From positions 4,957,001 to 5,021,000 of the forward strand of contig NZ_CP134605.1 of assembly GCF_031844685.1 (NCBI RefSeq): a DNA stretch of 64,000 nucleotides, in the 5' to 3' direction. Shown here piece by piece: positions 9,507 to 17,495 of this stretch; position 1 is the first letter of the stretch, and the number at the start of each line of letters is the position of its first letter. This stretch comes from Streptomyces sp. ITFR-21 (GTDB lineage: Bacteria > Actinomycetota > Actinomycetes > Streptomycetales > Streptomycetaceae). A model generated the notes under the pieces. That model was given only the letters and a program-made list of their open reading frames with translations, did no database searches and was not told where the DNA came from. The position numbers were made by a program, and so were the translations under genes.

Positions 9507-10709
9507 CTACGCGGGTACGCCGGACGCGGTCACCGACAGCGGCGCCGAGTCCCAGTTGTGGCCGCCGTGGGAGAAGCGGCGCTGCTGGACGACGCCGGCA
9601 CCCGGGTCGATCCGCAGCAGCGCCCGGCCGACCACGCCGCCCTTGTACAGGTCGAGCCGCACGGTGGCGCCCGCGCGATCGGCGATCTCGGCCAGGCCGG
9701 CCCGTGCCGCCCGTGCGGTCAGGCCGTGGGCGGCGCCCTCGTAGACGCTGACCGCCAGCTGGCGGGAGAGGAACCGCGCGGTGTCCGAGGCGTTCCGCTC
9801 GGTGACCGTCTCGTGGGCGGCGCGCACCGCGTGGGAGAGCAGCTCCATGCCCGGCGCCTCGTACACGCCGCGGCACTTGGTGCCGTTGACCCGGTGCTCC
9901 ACCACGTCGATCAGGCCGAGTCCGTTGCGCCCGGCGACGGTGTTCGCCGCCCCGAGCAGGTCCTCGGGTGCCAGCCGCTGGCCGTCCAGCGTGGCCGGGC
10001 GGCCGTGCTCGACGCCGACGACGACCGTCTCCACCCGGTCGGGGGCGTGGTCGGGGGCCACGCCCATCAGCCGCTCGACACGCAGCGCGGTGGTGCTCAG
10101 GTCCTCCAGGCCGGCGTCCTCGTGCGAGGCGCCCGCGATGTTGCTGTCGATGGAGTGCTCGGCGGAGTTCCCCGGCATGCACACCAGACCCGCCGCGGCC
10201 ACATGGCGGGCCATCGACGCGCGGTCCGGCATGATCTGCTGGATCTCGGGGGAGCGCCACGGGGCGAACACCGTGAGGTCGGGGGCGAAGTGCTCGGTGT
10301 AGCGCTCGAAGCGGCGCTGGTCGTTGCCGCCGCCGACGCAGCCGTGCGCCAGGACCGTGCAGCCCGCCTCGCGCAGCCGCGGGACCACCGTCTCGACGAT
10401 GACCGAGCGGGACAGCCCGGTGGTGTTCCAGTAACCGCCGTCGTACGACGCCTGGAAGCCCACCACGTCGAGCGCCGCCGCGGCCATGGCGCGCCGCGCG
10501 TCCACTGAGTGCAAAGGGATGCCGGCCGCGCGTACGGAGGCCGCGAACGCCTCGAATTCCTTCCGGTCGCACTGCCCGATATCGAGGAGGAAGCCCTCCA
10601 CCCGGTATCCGTTGCCGTGCAGCCAGGAGGCGACCGCGAGGGACGACAGGCCACCCGACAAGCACATTCCGATGGTCCGACGCTTCAGCTCAGACAGGGA
10701 AAGTTCCAC
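9507..10709 (-). CDS. Argininosuccinate synthase paralogue with altered ATP loop
   Basis: This 400-residue protein matches the length and colinear motifs of ArgG. These are HGCVGGGNDQRRFE near 123-136 (canonical HGxTGKGNDQVRFE), FAPWR, MPGNSAEHSIDSNIAGASHE (canonical YSIDxNLWGRSxE) and TKCRGVYEAPG. The N-terminal ATP loop reads CLSGGLSSLA at residues 16-25 where ArgG has YSGGLDTS, so the conserved Asp-Thr is missing. That suggests altered substrate use rather than arginine biosynthesis. No argininosuccinate lyase is nearby. The GTG at 10707-10709 follows a GGGGGA ribosome-binding site and gives the standard length. It probably catalyses AMP-forming ligation of an amine to a carbonyl-type acceptor in the cluster. 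Confidence 0.8.
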   Translation of the reverse strand: MELSLSELKRRTIGMCLSGGLSSLAVASWLHGNGYRVEGFLLDIGQCDRKEFEAFAASVRAAGIPLHSVDARRAMAAAALDVVGFQASYDGGYWNTTGLSRSVIVETVVPRLREAGCTVLAHGCVGGGNDQRRFERYTEHFAPDLTVFAPWRSPEIQQIMPDRASMARHVAAAGLVCMPGNSAEHSIDSNIAGASHEDAGLEDLSTTALRVERLMGVAPDHAPDRVETVVVGVEHGRPATLDGQRLAPEDLLGAANTVAGRNGLGLIDVVEHRVNGTKCRGVYEAPGMELLSHAVRAAHETVTERNASDTARFLSRQLAVSVYEGAAHGLTARAARAGLAEIADRAGATVRLDLYKGGVVGRALLRIDPGAGVVQQRRFSHGGHNWDSAPLSVTASGVPA

Positions 10710-10862
10710 CGGTCCCCCAAGAGTCCGCTCGTCTGCCCGGAGCCCGTGCGGCCCGGGTCCATGCTCGCCAAGCAATCCAGCCATGGGGGAGTGAATCCGC
10801 CGGTCATAATGCTGCAATGCGAGAACCTGAAGGCATTTCATACTCCCACAAACCGGATCAAT

Positions 10863-10878
10863 TACCCATCATCGGGTA
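10863..10878. promoter_or_regulatory. Small inverted repeat upstream of the ArgG-like operon
   Basis: The palindrome TACCC-6-GGGTA sits in an AT-rich patch (ATTACCC...GGGTATATTTTG) about 155 bp upstream of the ArgG-like start and 28 bp after the regulator's stop. It could be an operator for the LuxR-type protein or part of the operon promoter. This is a pattern only. Confidence 0.3.
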
Positions 10879-10905
10879 TATTTTGTTCCCTCGTTCGGTG
10901 CGGAT

Positions 10906-11922
10906 TCAGGTTTCTCTGGTTTGGCCGTCCGCTTTCCGGGCGAAGAGCAGCCCCGACTGGCCCAGCAGATAGCCGAGTTGGGCCCGGCTGCTGCTGTTCA
11001 GGTGGTCGGCGGCCCGTTTGATATGGGTGGCCACGGTACGGGTGCTGACGCCGAGCCGGCTCCCGATCGCCTGGTCGGTGTGCCCCTCCACCATCAGGCG
11101 CAGGATCGCACGCCGGGTCTGGGCGCCGAAGGCGGGGGAGTGCCACCGCCTGGTGTCCGCCCCGACGGGTTCGGCCCTGTCCCACGCGTAGTCGAAGGCG
11201 TTCGCCAGGTGGCGGACGGTCTCGGGGTGCCGGATCGACAGGGCCGCGGTCTGGTGGCCGCGTACGGTCGGGATGAACGCGGTGCCGTGGTCGAAGACGG
11301 AGATCGGGTCGAACACCTCGGCCAGCGTGCGCACGTCGGCGCCGGCGGCGGAGATCTTCTCGATGTAGGCGAGCGTCGGCCCGTGCGACCGCACGGTGTG
11401 CTGGTAGAGGACGCGCAGCCGGACGCCCCGCTCGCACAGCTCCAGATCGCGCGGGAGCGCTTCGGTGAGAAGGTCCTCGCCGAGCCCGCCGCCCGGCCGC
11501 GCCGTCATGACCTCGCCCGAGCACGCCCCGGCCGCCTTCTCCAAAGAAATGCCGATCGCGTCCTCGCCCAGAATGAGGCTGACGGCGCTGTCGGCCTCCC
11601 TGCTGATCCGCTGGTACGCCGCCTGCGCCCGCACGAACGCGGCGCGTATCGAGTGCAGCTGCCGCTCCTTGTCCCTGATGTCCCGCTCGACCGGATGGGC
11701 CAGCAGGGCGGCCGCGGTGTCCGGCGGGACCGGGACGAGCGTGTCCGGCTCCGCCGGCAGCGGACGTAACAGGCCCAGCGAGAGCAGACACGGGGGTGCG
11801 TCGGCGGCCCGCGCGGTGCCCCGGACGAGCGCCCACCGGTAGAACGCCTCCCCGGCGCCGCACATCTCGACCGGCGAGTCCGGCGACGCGCCGGCCCCAC
11901 CGGCGGTGGGATCGGTGCACAT
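10906..11922 (-). CDS. LuxR-family transcriptional regulator (C-terminal HTH)
   Basis: This 338-residue protein ends in a GerE/LuxR-type helix-turn-helix of about 55 residues (RAILRLMVEGHTDQAIGSRL then GVSTRTVATHIKRA). The N-terminal 270 residues have no REC, AAA or PAS motifs I recognise. They include a helical stretch around residues 90-130 and then an effector-like domain. This layout is common in Streptomyces cluster-situated regulators. The ATG at 11920-11922 has GGAGG seven bases upstream; the in-frame TTG 15 bp further up overlaps that site and is less likely. It lies between the exporter and the ArgG-like operon on the same strand, so it is the natural candidate regulator of the cluster. 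Confidence 0.82.
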   Translation of the reverse strand: MCTDPTAGGAGASPDSPVEMCGAGEAFYRWALVRGTARAADAPPCLLSLGLLRPLPAEPDTLVPVPPDTAAALLAHPVERDIRDKERQLHSIRAAFVRAQAAYQRISREADSAVSLILGEDAIGISLEKAAGACSGEVMTARPGGGLGEDLLTEALPRDLELCERGVRLRVLYQHTVRSHGPTLAYIEKISAAGADVRTLAEVFDPISVFDHGTAFIPTVRGHQTAALSIRHPETVRHLANAFDYAWDRAEPVGADTRRWHSPAFGAQTRRAILRLMVEGHTDQAIGSRLGVSTRTVATHIKRAADHLNSSSRAQLGYLLGQSGLLFARKADGQTRET

Positions 11923-12016
11923 GGCGTGGTCCTCCAAGTCCTCGCGTTGGGTGGGGGCGGTGTCCGTACCGGACGCCGCCCGCGGCCGCGGAAGCCGGGC
12001 CGGCGGAGGTTCCGGC

Positions 12017-12640
12017 TCAGGCGATGGCGACCTTCGCCGCCAGCCCGATGAAGACGATCCCGGCCAGCCGGTTCAGCCAGGACCCGGAGCCGGGCCGTTT
12101 GCGCAGCCGCGCGCCGATCTGGCCGGACAGCAGCGCGATCAGGCAGTCGACCAGCAGGCCGAGCACGGTGAAGGTCAGCCCCAGCACGAGGAGTTGCAGC
12201 CCCGGCCGGCCGGCCCCGGTCGAGACGAACTGCGGCAGGAAGGCGAGGTAGAACAGCACGATCTTCGGGTTGAGCAGGTTCGTGATGGCCGCCCGCCGGA
12301 AGACCCGGGAGAGCGGCACGGCCTCGTGGCTGCCGTCGAGGTCGGGCCCCGAGGAGTCCCGCAGGCTCTGCCAGGCCAGGTAGAGCAGGTACGCGGCGCC
12401 GGCGTAGCGCAGCACCTCGTAGGCCACGGTCGAGGACTGGACGAGTGTGGCCACCCCGAGCGCGACCGCCGCGGTGTGGCAGGCCATTCCGGCGGCCATG
12501 CCGACCGCCGACAGCAGCCCGGCCCTCGTCCCCTGGCTGATCCCGTGGGTCAGGATGTACAGCATGTCCGGGCCGGGGGTGATGCAGATGACCAGCACCG
12601 CCGCCACAAAGACGACGTAGGACGTCAACGAGATACCCAT
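12017..12640 (-). CDS. LysE/RhtB-family exporter
   Basis: This 207-residue integral membrane protein has about six hydrophobic segments. The N-terminal family motif ITPGPDMLYI is followed by the helical G-rich region GLLSAVGMAAGM. NLLNPKIVLFYLAFLPQF matches the conserved NPK segment of LysE/RhtB transporters, which export amino acids and related small molecules. The ATG at 12638-12640 starts the first membrane helix. It is the most upstream gene on this strand before the regulator, with a 94-bp gap, and could export the product of the 4.6-10.7 kb operon. Confidence 0.87.
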   Translation of the reverse strand: MGISLTSYVVFVAAVLVICITPGPDMLYILTHGISQGTRAGLLSAVGMAAGMACHTAAVALGVATLVQSSTVAYEVLRYAGAAYLLYLAWQSLRDSSGPDLDGSHEAVPLSRVFRRAAITNLLNPKIVLFYLAFLPQFVSTGAGRPGLQLLVLGLTFTVLGLLVDCLIALLSGQIGARLRKRPGSGSWLNRLAGIVFIGLAAKVAIA

Positions 12641-13153
12641 GGCGTTCCCCTTGGCCGGGCCGACAGCTGCGAATCGGAGCAACTCCGTTACCTTACGCAA
12701 CCAATCGACGCACTGGCGTGAACTCGGCGAAGTAGCACCCTCGTTGTGGAATCCCCGGGTCCGCTCGCGGGGGCGCGGGCGGGGGCGCGGGCGGGGGCGT
12801 TGGCGTGGGCGGCGGGGGTCGGCGGTGGCGGCGGGTGCCGGCGGGCCAGCCGGCGCAGACCCTCCGAAGGGCGGCCGCCGCGGTGCCGCCGCGGCGGACG
12901 GAGCCGGCCGCCGACGGGTCCACGCCCTCACCGGCGCCCCGGGCCTCGACGACGCGCCGCACGCGCCGCGGGCCGCGGCGGGGCGGTCCGCTCGTCGGCC
13001 GCCGCCGCGCGATGCGCCGCACGCGCCCGCGGGCCAAGGCACCCGCCGCCGGGACCACTCGCCGCCGCGGTGTCCCGCAAGGTGTGCCGGCGGGGTTGCG
13101 CCGGCGGTGAACACCGGTCCCGGCGGGCCCGCCGGTCACTACGGTCCGACCTC
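12641..13153. other. Divergent intergenic region with G-rich low-complexity DNA
   Basis: This 513-bp segment separates the exporter from the rightward hydrolase-like gene. It contains imperfect runs of GCGGGGGCG-type units around 12765-12830 and then very GC-rich sequence without family motifs in any frame. Both promoters must lie here. I see no gene. Confidence 0.6.
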
Positions 13154-13879
13154 ATGACGACGGTGACAACGGTGACGACGCGCACCGTGGAGTATCCGGC
13201 CGACGGCCTGACCATGGTCGGGCACCTCGCGCTCCCGGGCGGGACCGGCCGCCGGCCCGCGGTCCTGGTCGGGCCGGAGGGGCCGGGGCTGAACGACTTC
13301 CAGCGCGGCCGGGCCGACGCCCTGGCCGAACTGGGCTATGTGGCGCTGGCCTTCGACATCAACGGCGGGCGCTGGTTCACCGACCCCGGCGAGATACTGG
13401 CGCACGTGACCCCGCTGCTCGCCGACCCCGGCCGGATGCGGGGCATCGGCCACGCGGCGCTCGGCGTGCTGCGGGCCGAGCCGCGCACGGATCCGGACCG
13501 GATCGCCGCCATCGGCTACGGCACCGGAGGCGCGATCGTGCTGGAACTCGGCCGTGACGGGGTCGATCTGCGGGCGATCGGCACGGTCAACGCGCTGACC
13601 ACGGGCCGGCCGGGTGAGGCGGAACGCATCCGCTGCCCGGTGTGGGCCGGGGTCGGGTCGCAGGACCCGATCATGCCGCCCGCGCAGCGGGAGGCGTTCA
13701 CCGCCGAGATGGAGGCCGCGGGCGTCGACTGGCGCCTGGTGGTCTACGGCGGCGCCCTGCACGCCTTCCACCACCCGCCGGTCGACCAGGCCGTGGTGCC
13801 CGGCGTCGGCTACCACCCGCGCCACGCGCGGCGGGCCTGGCGCGACGTGGTCGGCCTGCTCGCCGAGTGCCTGCCGTGA
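13154..13879 (+). CDS. Dienelactone-hydrolase-fold protein lacking the usual nucleophile
   Basis: This 241-residue alpha/beta-hydrolase-fold protein matches the DLH family through GPEGPGLNDFQRGRAD, LGYVALAFDINGG, the later Asp segment GSQDPIMPP and the His segment GALHAFHHPP. The nucleophile elbow, normally GYCxGG, reads IGYGTGG, so the catalytic Cys (or Ser) is replaced by Gly. The Asp and His remain. It may be inactive, use the adjacent Thr, or have a binding role. The ATG at 13154 directly precedes a threonine-rich leader. It is transcribed away from the exporter gene. Confidence 0.82.
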   Translation: MTTVTTVTTRTVEYPADGLTMVGHLALPGGTGRRPAVLVGPEGPGLNDFQRGRADALAELGYVALAFDINGGRWFTDPGEILAHVTPLLADPGRMRGIGHAALGVLRAEPRTDPDRIAAIGYGTGGAIVLELGRDGVDLRAIGTVNALTTGRPGEAERIRCPVWAGVGSQDPIMPPAQREAFTAEMEAAGVDWRLVVYGGALHAFHHPPVDQAVVPGVGYHPRHARRAWRDVVGLLAECLP

Positions 13880-13889
13880 CGCGATGATC

Positions 13890-14024
<135 letters not shown>

Positions 14025-14242
14025 GCCGCGCACGGCTGGCCGGCGGCACCACGGGGACGGCCCGGGAGGTGGCCGCCCGCCGGGGCCGGCGGTCCACGAT
14101 CGCGTCGAACAGCGGCACGGCCGTCGCGCGAAGGCCGTCGACCGGGGCGCCGCCGCCCGGAAGCCCTTCGACATCGGCCGGCACCGCGTCCGTCACGTGG
14201 TCGCCGACGTCGTCGGCGGGTGCCGAAGACTATGCTGGGCCG

Positions 14243-15223
14243 GTGGCTTTGGTGTTCGGTCGGGACGCCGTGCTGGGGCAGGCGTGGGCGTCGCTCGTCC
14301 AAGGTGATCCCGTGCTTCTCGCCGGGCCGGCCGGGATAGGCAAGAGCGCCATCTGGGGCGAGTTGGTGGACCGGGCACGCCGAACGGGCTGGCTGGTCCT
14401 GACCTGCGCGCCGGCGGAGTCGGAGTCGTCGTTGGCGCTGGCGGCCCTCGCCGACCTCCTGCGACCGCTCACCCGGCAGGTGGCCGGCCTGCCCGCCCCC
14501 CAGCGGACGGCGGCTGAGGGCGCACTGCTCACCGCGAGCGTCGACACCGCGGCGGCCTATCGGGCGCTGGCCGCCGAGGCGGACGCCGCGGGCCTGGCCG
14601 AGCCGCTGTCGCAGCGGTTCGAGCCGGACTGGATCGAGGCGTGCGCCGCCGTCGGCGACCTGGAGACCGCCCGGCGCGTACTGGACCGGCTCACCGAACG
14701 CCATGAGCGGCTGCCCCGTCCGTGGACGACGCTGGGCCTCGCGCGCAGCCGGGCCCTGCTGTCCGCCGCCCAGGGCGGGGACACCACCGAGACGGTCGGC
14801 AGGCTGGAGCAGGCCAGGGCCGCGGTGCCCCCGCACCTGCTGCCGCTGGAGCGCGCGCGCTGCCTGCTGGTCGCAGGGGTGATCCACCGGCGGGCCAGGC
14901 GCAGAGGCGCGGCGCGTACGGCACTGAGCGGGGCCGCCGCCGAGTTCGCCGCGATCGGCGCGGCGGCGTTCGAACGCCGGGCCAGGGCCGAACTCACCCG
15001 GATCGGAGGCCGGGCCCCCGCCTCACCGGAGTTGACTCCCACCGAGGAGCGTGTGGCCGGGCTGGCCGCCCGGGGCCAGACCAACCGGGCCATCGCGGCC
15101 GCGCTGTTCATCAGCCCGAAGACCGTCGAGGCCAACCTCGCCCGGGTCTACCACAAGCTCAAGATCTCCAGCCGCGCGGAACTCGGCGCGGCGATGGTAC
15201 GGCGGGGCAGGGCTGATCCGTAG
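14243..15223 (+). CDS. Shortened LuxR/LAL-like regulator with Walker A and C-terminal HTH
   Basis: The 326-residue product starts like a LAL-family regulator: VFGRDAVLGQAWAS, then Walker A AGPAGIGKSAIWGEL. It ends in a LuxR HTH (LTPTEERVAGLAARGQTNRA, then KTVEANLARVYHKL). Typical LAL proteins have about 900 residues. Here the ATPase stops after about 95 residues and jumps to the TPR-like helices seen before the HTH, which looks like an in-frame internal deletion of several hundred codons. The GTG at 14243 matches the family N-terminus; earlier in-frame codons lie in low-complexity sequence. It may still bind DNA but should not hydrolyse ATP normally. Confidence 0.7.
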   Translation: MALVFGRDAVLGQAWASLVQGDPVLLAGPAGIGKSAIWGELVDRARRTGWLVLTCAPAESESSLALAALADLLRPLTRQVAGLPAPQRTAAEGALLTASVDTAAAYRALAAEADAAGLAEPLSQRFEPDWIEACAAVGDLETARRVLDRLTERHERLPRPWTTLGLARSRALLSAAQGGDTTETVGRLEQARAAVPPHLLPLERARCLLVAGVIHRRARRRGAARTALSGAAAEFAAIGAAAFERRARAELTRIGGRAPASPELTPTEERVAGLAARGQTNRAIAAALFISPKTVEANLARVYHKLKISSRAELGAAMVRRGRADP

Positions 15224-15326
15224 GGAATCACCTGATTCCACGGGGCTCTGATCGCCCTAGCCTCGGCGCTGTGACCGGGCGACTCTTCGCGGCGGAGCAC
15301 TACGAGGACTCCGATCGGGGAACCGC

Positions 15327-15506
15327 GTGGCAACCGCCGCTGCCGCGGTACGCCTGATCGCCACCGTGCGCCTGCCTGCCGACGAGGTCGTGCTGGCGCT
15401 CGTCGAGGGCCCGGACGCCGAGGCCGTGGCCATGGCCGAGGTCGGCTGGCAGGTCCACCGCGTCAACCCGGCAGTACGGCTCCATTCTTGGGGGGAACAG
15501 CAGTGA
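15327..15506 (+). CDS. Small ORF, possibly a remnant of a DUF4242-like protein
   Basis: A GTG at 15327 opens a 59-codon frame whose TGA overlaps the GTG of the next lipoprotein gene (GTGA), implying translational coupling. Its middle (VRLIATVRLPADEVVLALVEGPDAEAV) has the strand-helix rhythm of small DUF4242/nickel-binding-like domains. A preceding frame from GTG 15271 (VTGRLFAAEHYED) could be its displaced N-terminus, suggesting a frameshift near 15325. I cannot decide between a leader peptide and a decayed gene. Confidence 0.35.
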   Translation: MATAAAAVRLIATVRLPADEVVLALVEGPDAEAVAMAEVGWQVHRVNPAVRLHSWGEQQ

Positions 15507-16054
15507 AACGTACATCCCTGACCGCGCTCCTGACCGTGTCCTTGGCCTTGGCGGCCTCGGCATGCGACTCATCACCGTCGTCCCCGGCCGCCGGCGACCA
15601 CGCCTCCGGCGGCCGGCCCGCCACGGCCGCTTCCGCTTCCGCTTCGACTTCCGCTTCCGCTTCCGCACCGGGCGACGCCGGGAAGAGCGCGACGGTCGAC
15701 GCCTGCACGCTGCTCAAGCCCGCAGAGGTCACGCCGGTCATCGGCAGGAACGACGGCGGCCAGCCCGAGTCGGGGGTGGGGGAGAGCGTGTGCGGATGGG
15801 AGAACCCGGACACCTACTACTCGATCACGGTCAGCGTCGGCGGCCACGGCACGGCCGTGTCGGGCGGGATCAAGGACGAACCCGGTATCACCAGCGAACC
15901 CGGGCCCGACGGGATCCGCTACTTCAGCGGCGGCGTCGCGCGTTTCGCCGCGGGCGACCGCGACTGCGAGGTGCAGGTCGTCAGCGGCGCGGGCGGCGAC
16001 AGCGACCGGTCGACCGCCACCAAGCTGGTCGGCCTGCTCCGCGGCCGGATCTGA
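15503..16054 (+). CDS. DUF3558-like lipoprotein
   Basis: This 183-residue lipoprotein has a short basic N-terminus, a hydrophobic stretch and the lipobox LAASAC. A Ser/Ala/Pro-rich linker typical of actinobacterial surface lipoproteins follows. The folded part (DACTLLKPAEVTPVIG, SVCGWENPD) has the paired-cysteine pattern of DUF3558-like proteins. The GTG at 15503 follows GGGGGGAA and gives a normal signal peptide. A second lipoprotein of the same architecture follows after 17 bp, so the two are probably co-transcribed paralogues. Function is unknown. Confidence 0.75.
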   Translation: MKRTSLTALLTVSLALAASACDSSPSSPAAGDHASGGRPATAASASASTSASASAPGDAGKSATVDACTLLKPAEVTPVIGRNDGGQPESGVGESVCGWENPDTYYSITVSVGGHGTAVSGGIKDEPGITSEPGPDGIRYFSGGVARFAAGDRDCEVQVVSGAGGDSDRSTATKLVGLLRGRI

Positions 16055-16071
16055 GAGAGGACGGCTCCGTC

Positions 16072-16611
16072 ATGCGCCGCACGGCGATCGCCGTATGCCT
16101 GCTGCTGGCCGCGCTGACCGGGTGCGCCGAGCAGGCCGCCCCGTCGGTCACGTCCGCCGCGTCCGCCTCCGCCTCCGCCTCCCCGGGCGGTGCCCTGCCG
16201 CCGAGCGGGGCCGCGGCCACGGCCGCCCCCGCGCGGACGGTCCTGAAGGCGTGCGAAATCCTGCCGGAGAAGGACGCGGAGGCACTGGCCACGACCCCGC
16301 TCAACGCCGGAATCGAAGCTCCCGCGAACACCCCGGGATGCACGTACACCGCACCGGTCGACGGACCGGTGGCCCAGGTCGAGATCTACCTCGGCGACGG
16401 CGCGAAGAAGTACTACGACATCGACCGCCAGCTGAACCACGCGTTCACGCCGTTCACCGGCGCCGGCGAGGAGGCGTACGCCGAGGACGACACGGTCTTC
16501 TTCCGCAAGGCCGTGACATGGGTGGCGATCCGGCTGGTCCGGCTCAACGATCCCGCGGTCAACCGCGAGCCGCTGCGGAGCCTGGCCCGCCAGGTCGCGT
16601 CGCGTCTGTGA
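16072..16611 (+). CDS. Second DUF3558-like lipoprotein
   Basis: This 179-residue protein has a lipoprotein signal with lipobox LTGC and then an Ala/Ser/Pro linker. The domain has the same cysteine placement as its upstream neighbour (KACEILPEKDAEALA, TPGCTYTAP). FTGAGEEAYAEDDTVFFRK near the C-terminus is characteristic of this lipoprotein type. The ATG at 16072 has GAGAGAGG upstream. It is probably an outer-surface binding protein of unknown ligand. A strong hairpin follows directly. Confidence 0.75.
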   Translation: MRRTAIAVCLLLAALTGCAEQAAPSVTSAASASASASPGGALPPSGAAATAAPARTVLKACEILPEKDAEALATTPLNAGIEAPANTPGCTYTAPVDGPVAQVEIYLGDGAKKYYDIDRQLNHAFTPFTGAGEEAYAEDDTVFFRKAVTWVAIRLVRLNDPAVNREPLRSLARQVASRL

Positions 16612-16613
16612 GC

Positions 16614-16657
16614 GGGGTCCGCGGCGGAGCGAGGCGCTTCGCACCGCCACGGACCCC
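16614..16657 (+). terminator. Hairpin terminator after the lipoprotein pair
   Basis: GGGGTCCGCGGCGG and CCGCCACGGACCCC pair over 14 bp with one mismatch around a 16-base loop, starting 2 bp after the stop codon. There is no U-tract, which is common for actinomycete terminators. Confidence 0.65.
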
Positions 16658-16995
16658 GACTCGCGCCTTGGACCCCGACTCGCGCCTTGGAACCCGGCCG
16701 GCCGGCCCAGCGCCGCGGCCGGGTTCCCCGTCGTGCCGGCCGGCCGCCCGTCGGCCGTCGTCGCCACAGGGCTGCGCACCGTGCCGCTGCTCATGGTCTC
16801 CCTAACCGGAGTACCCGGTCCCGGTCGGCGTGCTCGGTCCTTGCCTGTCCCGCGGGCCGGGCCGGTGACCGCGGGGAGGTGAACCGTCCGGTTATCCGCT
16901 GTGTATCCGGGCGCATCAGGATGGCGGCCAAGGCAGCCGTCGCAGGCTCGCGGGGCGCAGCCGGGCGGGAGTCCGGCCGCGCGGGGGAGCGGCGG
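16658..16995. other. Gene-free segment
   Basis: I see no motif-bearing frame here. The translations are low complexity. The segment leads into transposase and regulator remnants on the minus strand. Confidence 0.5.
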
Positions 16996-17125
16996 CGTGA
17001 GCTTGTTCCGGTTTGACGGACACCGTCGGTGTGGTGGTGAGGCTGCGCACGCGGCTTCGTGGTCGGCGGGGCTGCGGTAGCCGGGACTGCCGTGCAGTCG
17101 GTGCACGTTGTGCGGCCCTCGGCGA
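16996..17125 (-). pseudogene. IS3-family transposase 3' remnant
   Basis: On the minus strand the fragment VHRLHGSPGYRSPADHEAA resembles the C-terminal end of IS3 OrfB (RRxHSxLGYxSPADFE). It is followed by the motif-like end GTCCGTCAAACCGG. The catalytic domain is absent. It is a scar of an old insertion. Confidence 0.5.
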
Positions 17126-17261
17126 AGTCGGGGATCGCGGCGCGTGCGGCGGCCCGGCCGGGCCAGGAGTGTCTGGCGGCCCACCCGGCTCAGTTCCCCC
17201 GGCGCGGCCGCGGGGAACTCTGCGGGCCGCGGTGACCGCGCTGGTCCGGGCCCGGTCGCGA

Positions 17262-17460
17262 GGGCGAGGGCGACCGTGACTTCGTGGGTGGTCGCGCGTG
17301 CGGCAACGGTCCTCGCCGACGTACCGGGCTGCCGGTTCAGTTCTGCTGCGGCCTTCTCGGTGCGCCGGCGGGTGGCCGGGAACACCCCGGGTTTGTCGTG
17401 GGAGGTCAGGGACACGGCGGCGGAGACGCCGGCGCGGCGAGCGACATCCCGGAGGGCCAC
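17262..17460 (-). pseudogene. LacI-family regulator remnant (HTH part)
   Basis: The translation from GTG 17460 (VALRDVARRAGVSAAVSLTS, then HDKPGVFPATRRRTEKAAAE) is a LacI-type DNA-binding domain with one residue missing from the recognition helix. After about 65 residues it runs into unrelated sequence. The ligand-binding domain is gone. It lies just downstream of the beta-mannosidase gene and was probably a former regulator of that locus. Confidence 0.55.
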
Positions 17461-17495
17461 GCGCCGCTCGGGAGTGCCCGCCGCGCCGGATCGGC

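Noticed and set aside
12746..13153. Possible N-terminal extension of the hydrolase-like protein
   Set aside because: The extension is Arg/Gly/Ala low complexity with no homology, and ATG 13154 matches the family start.
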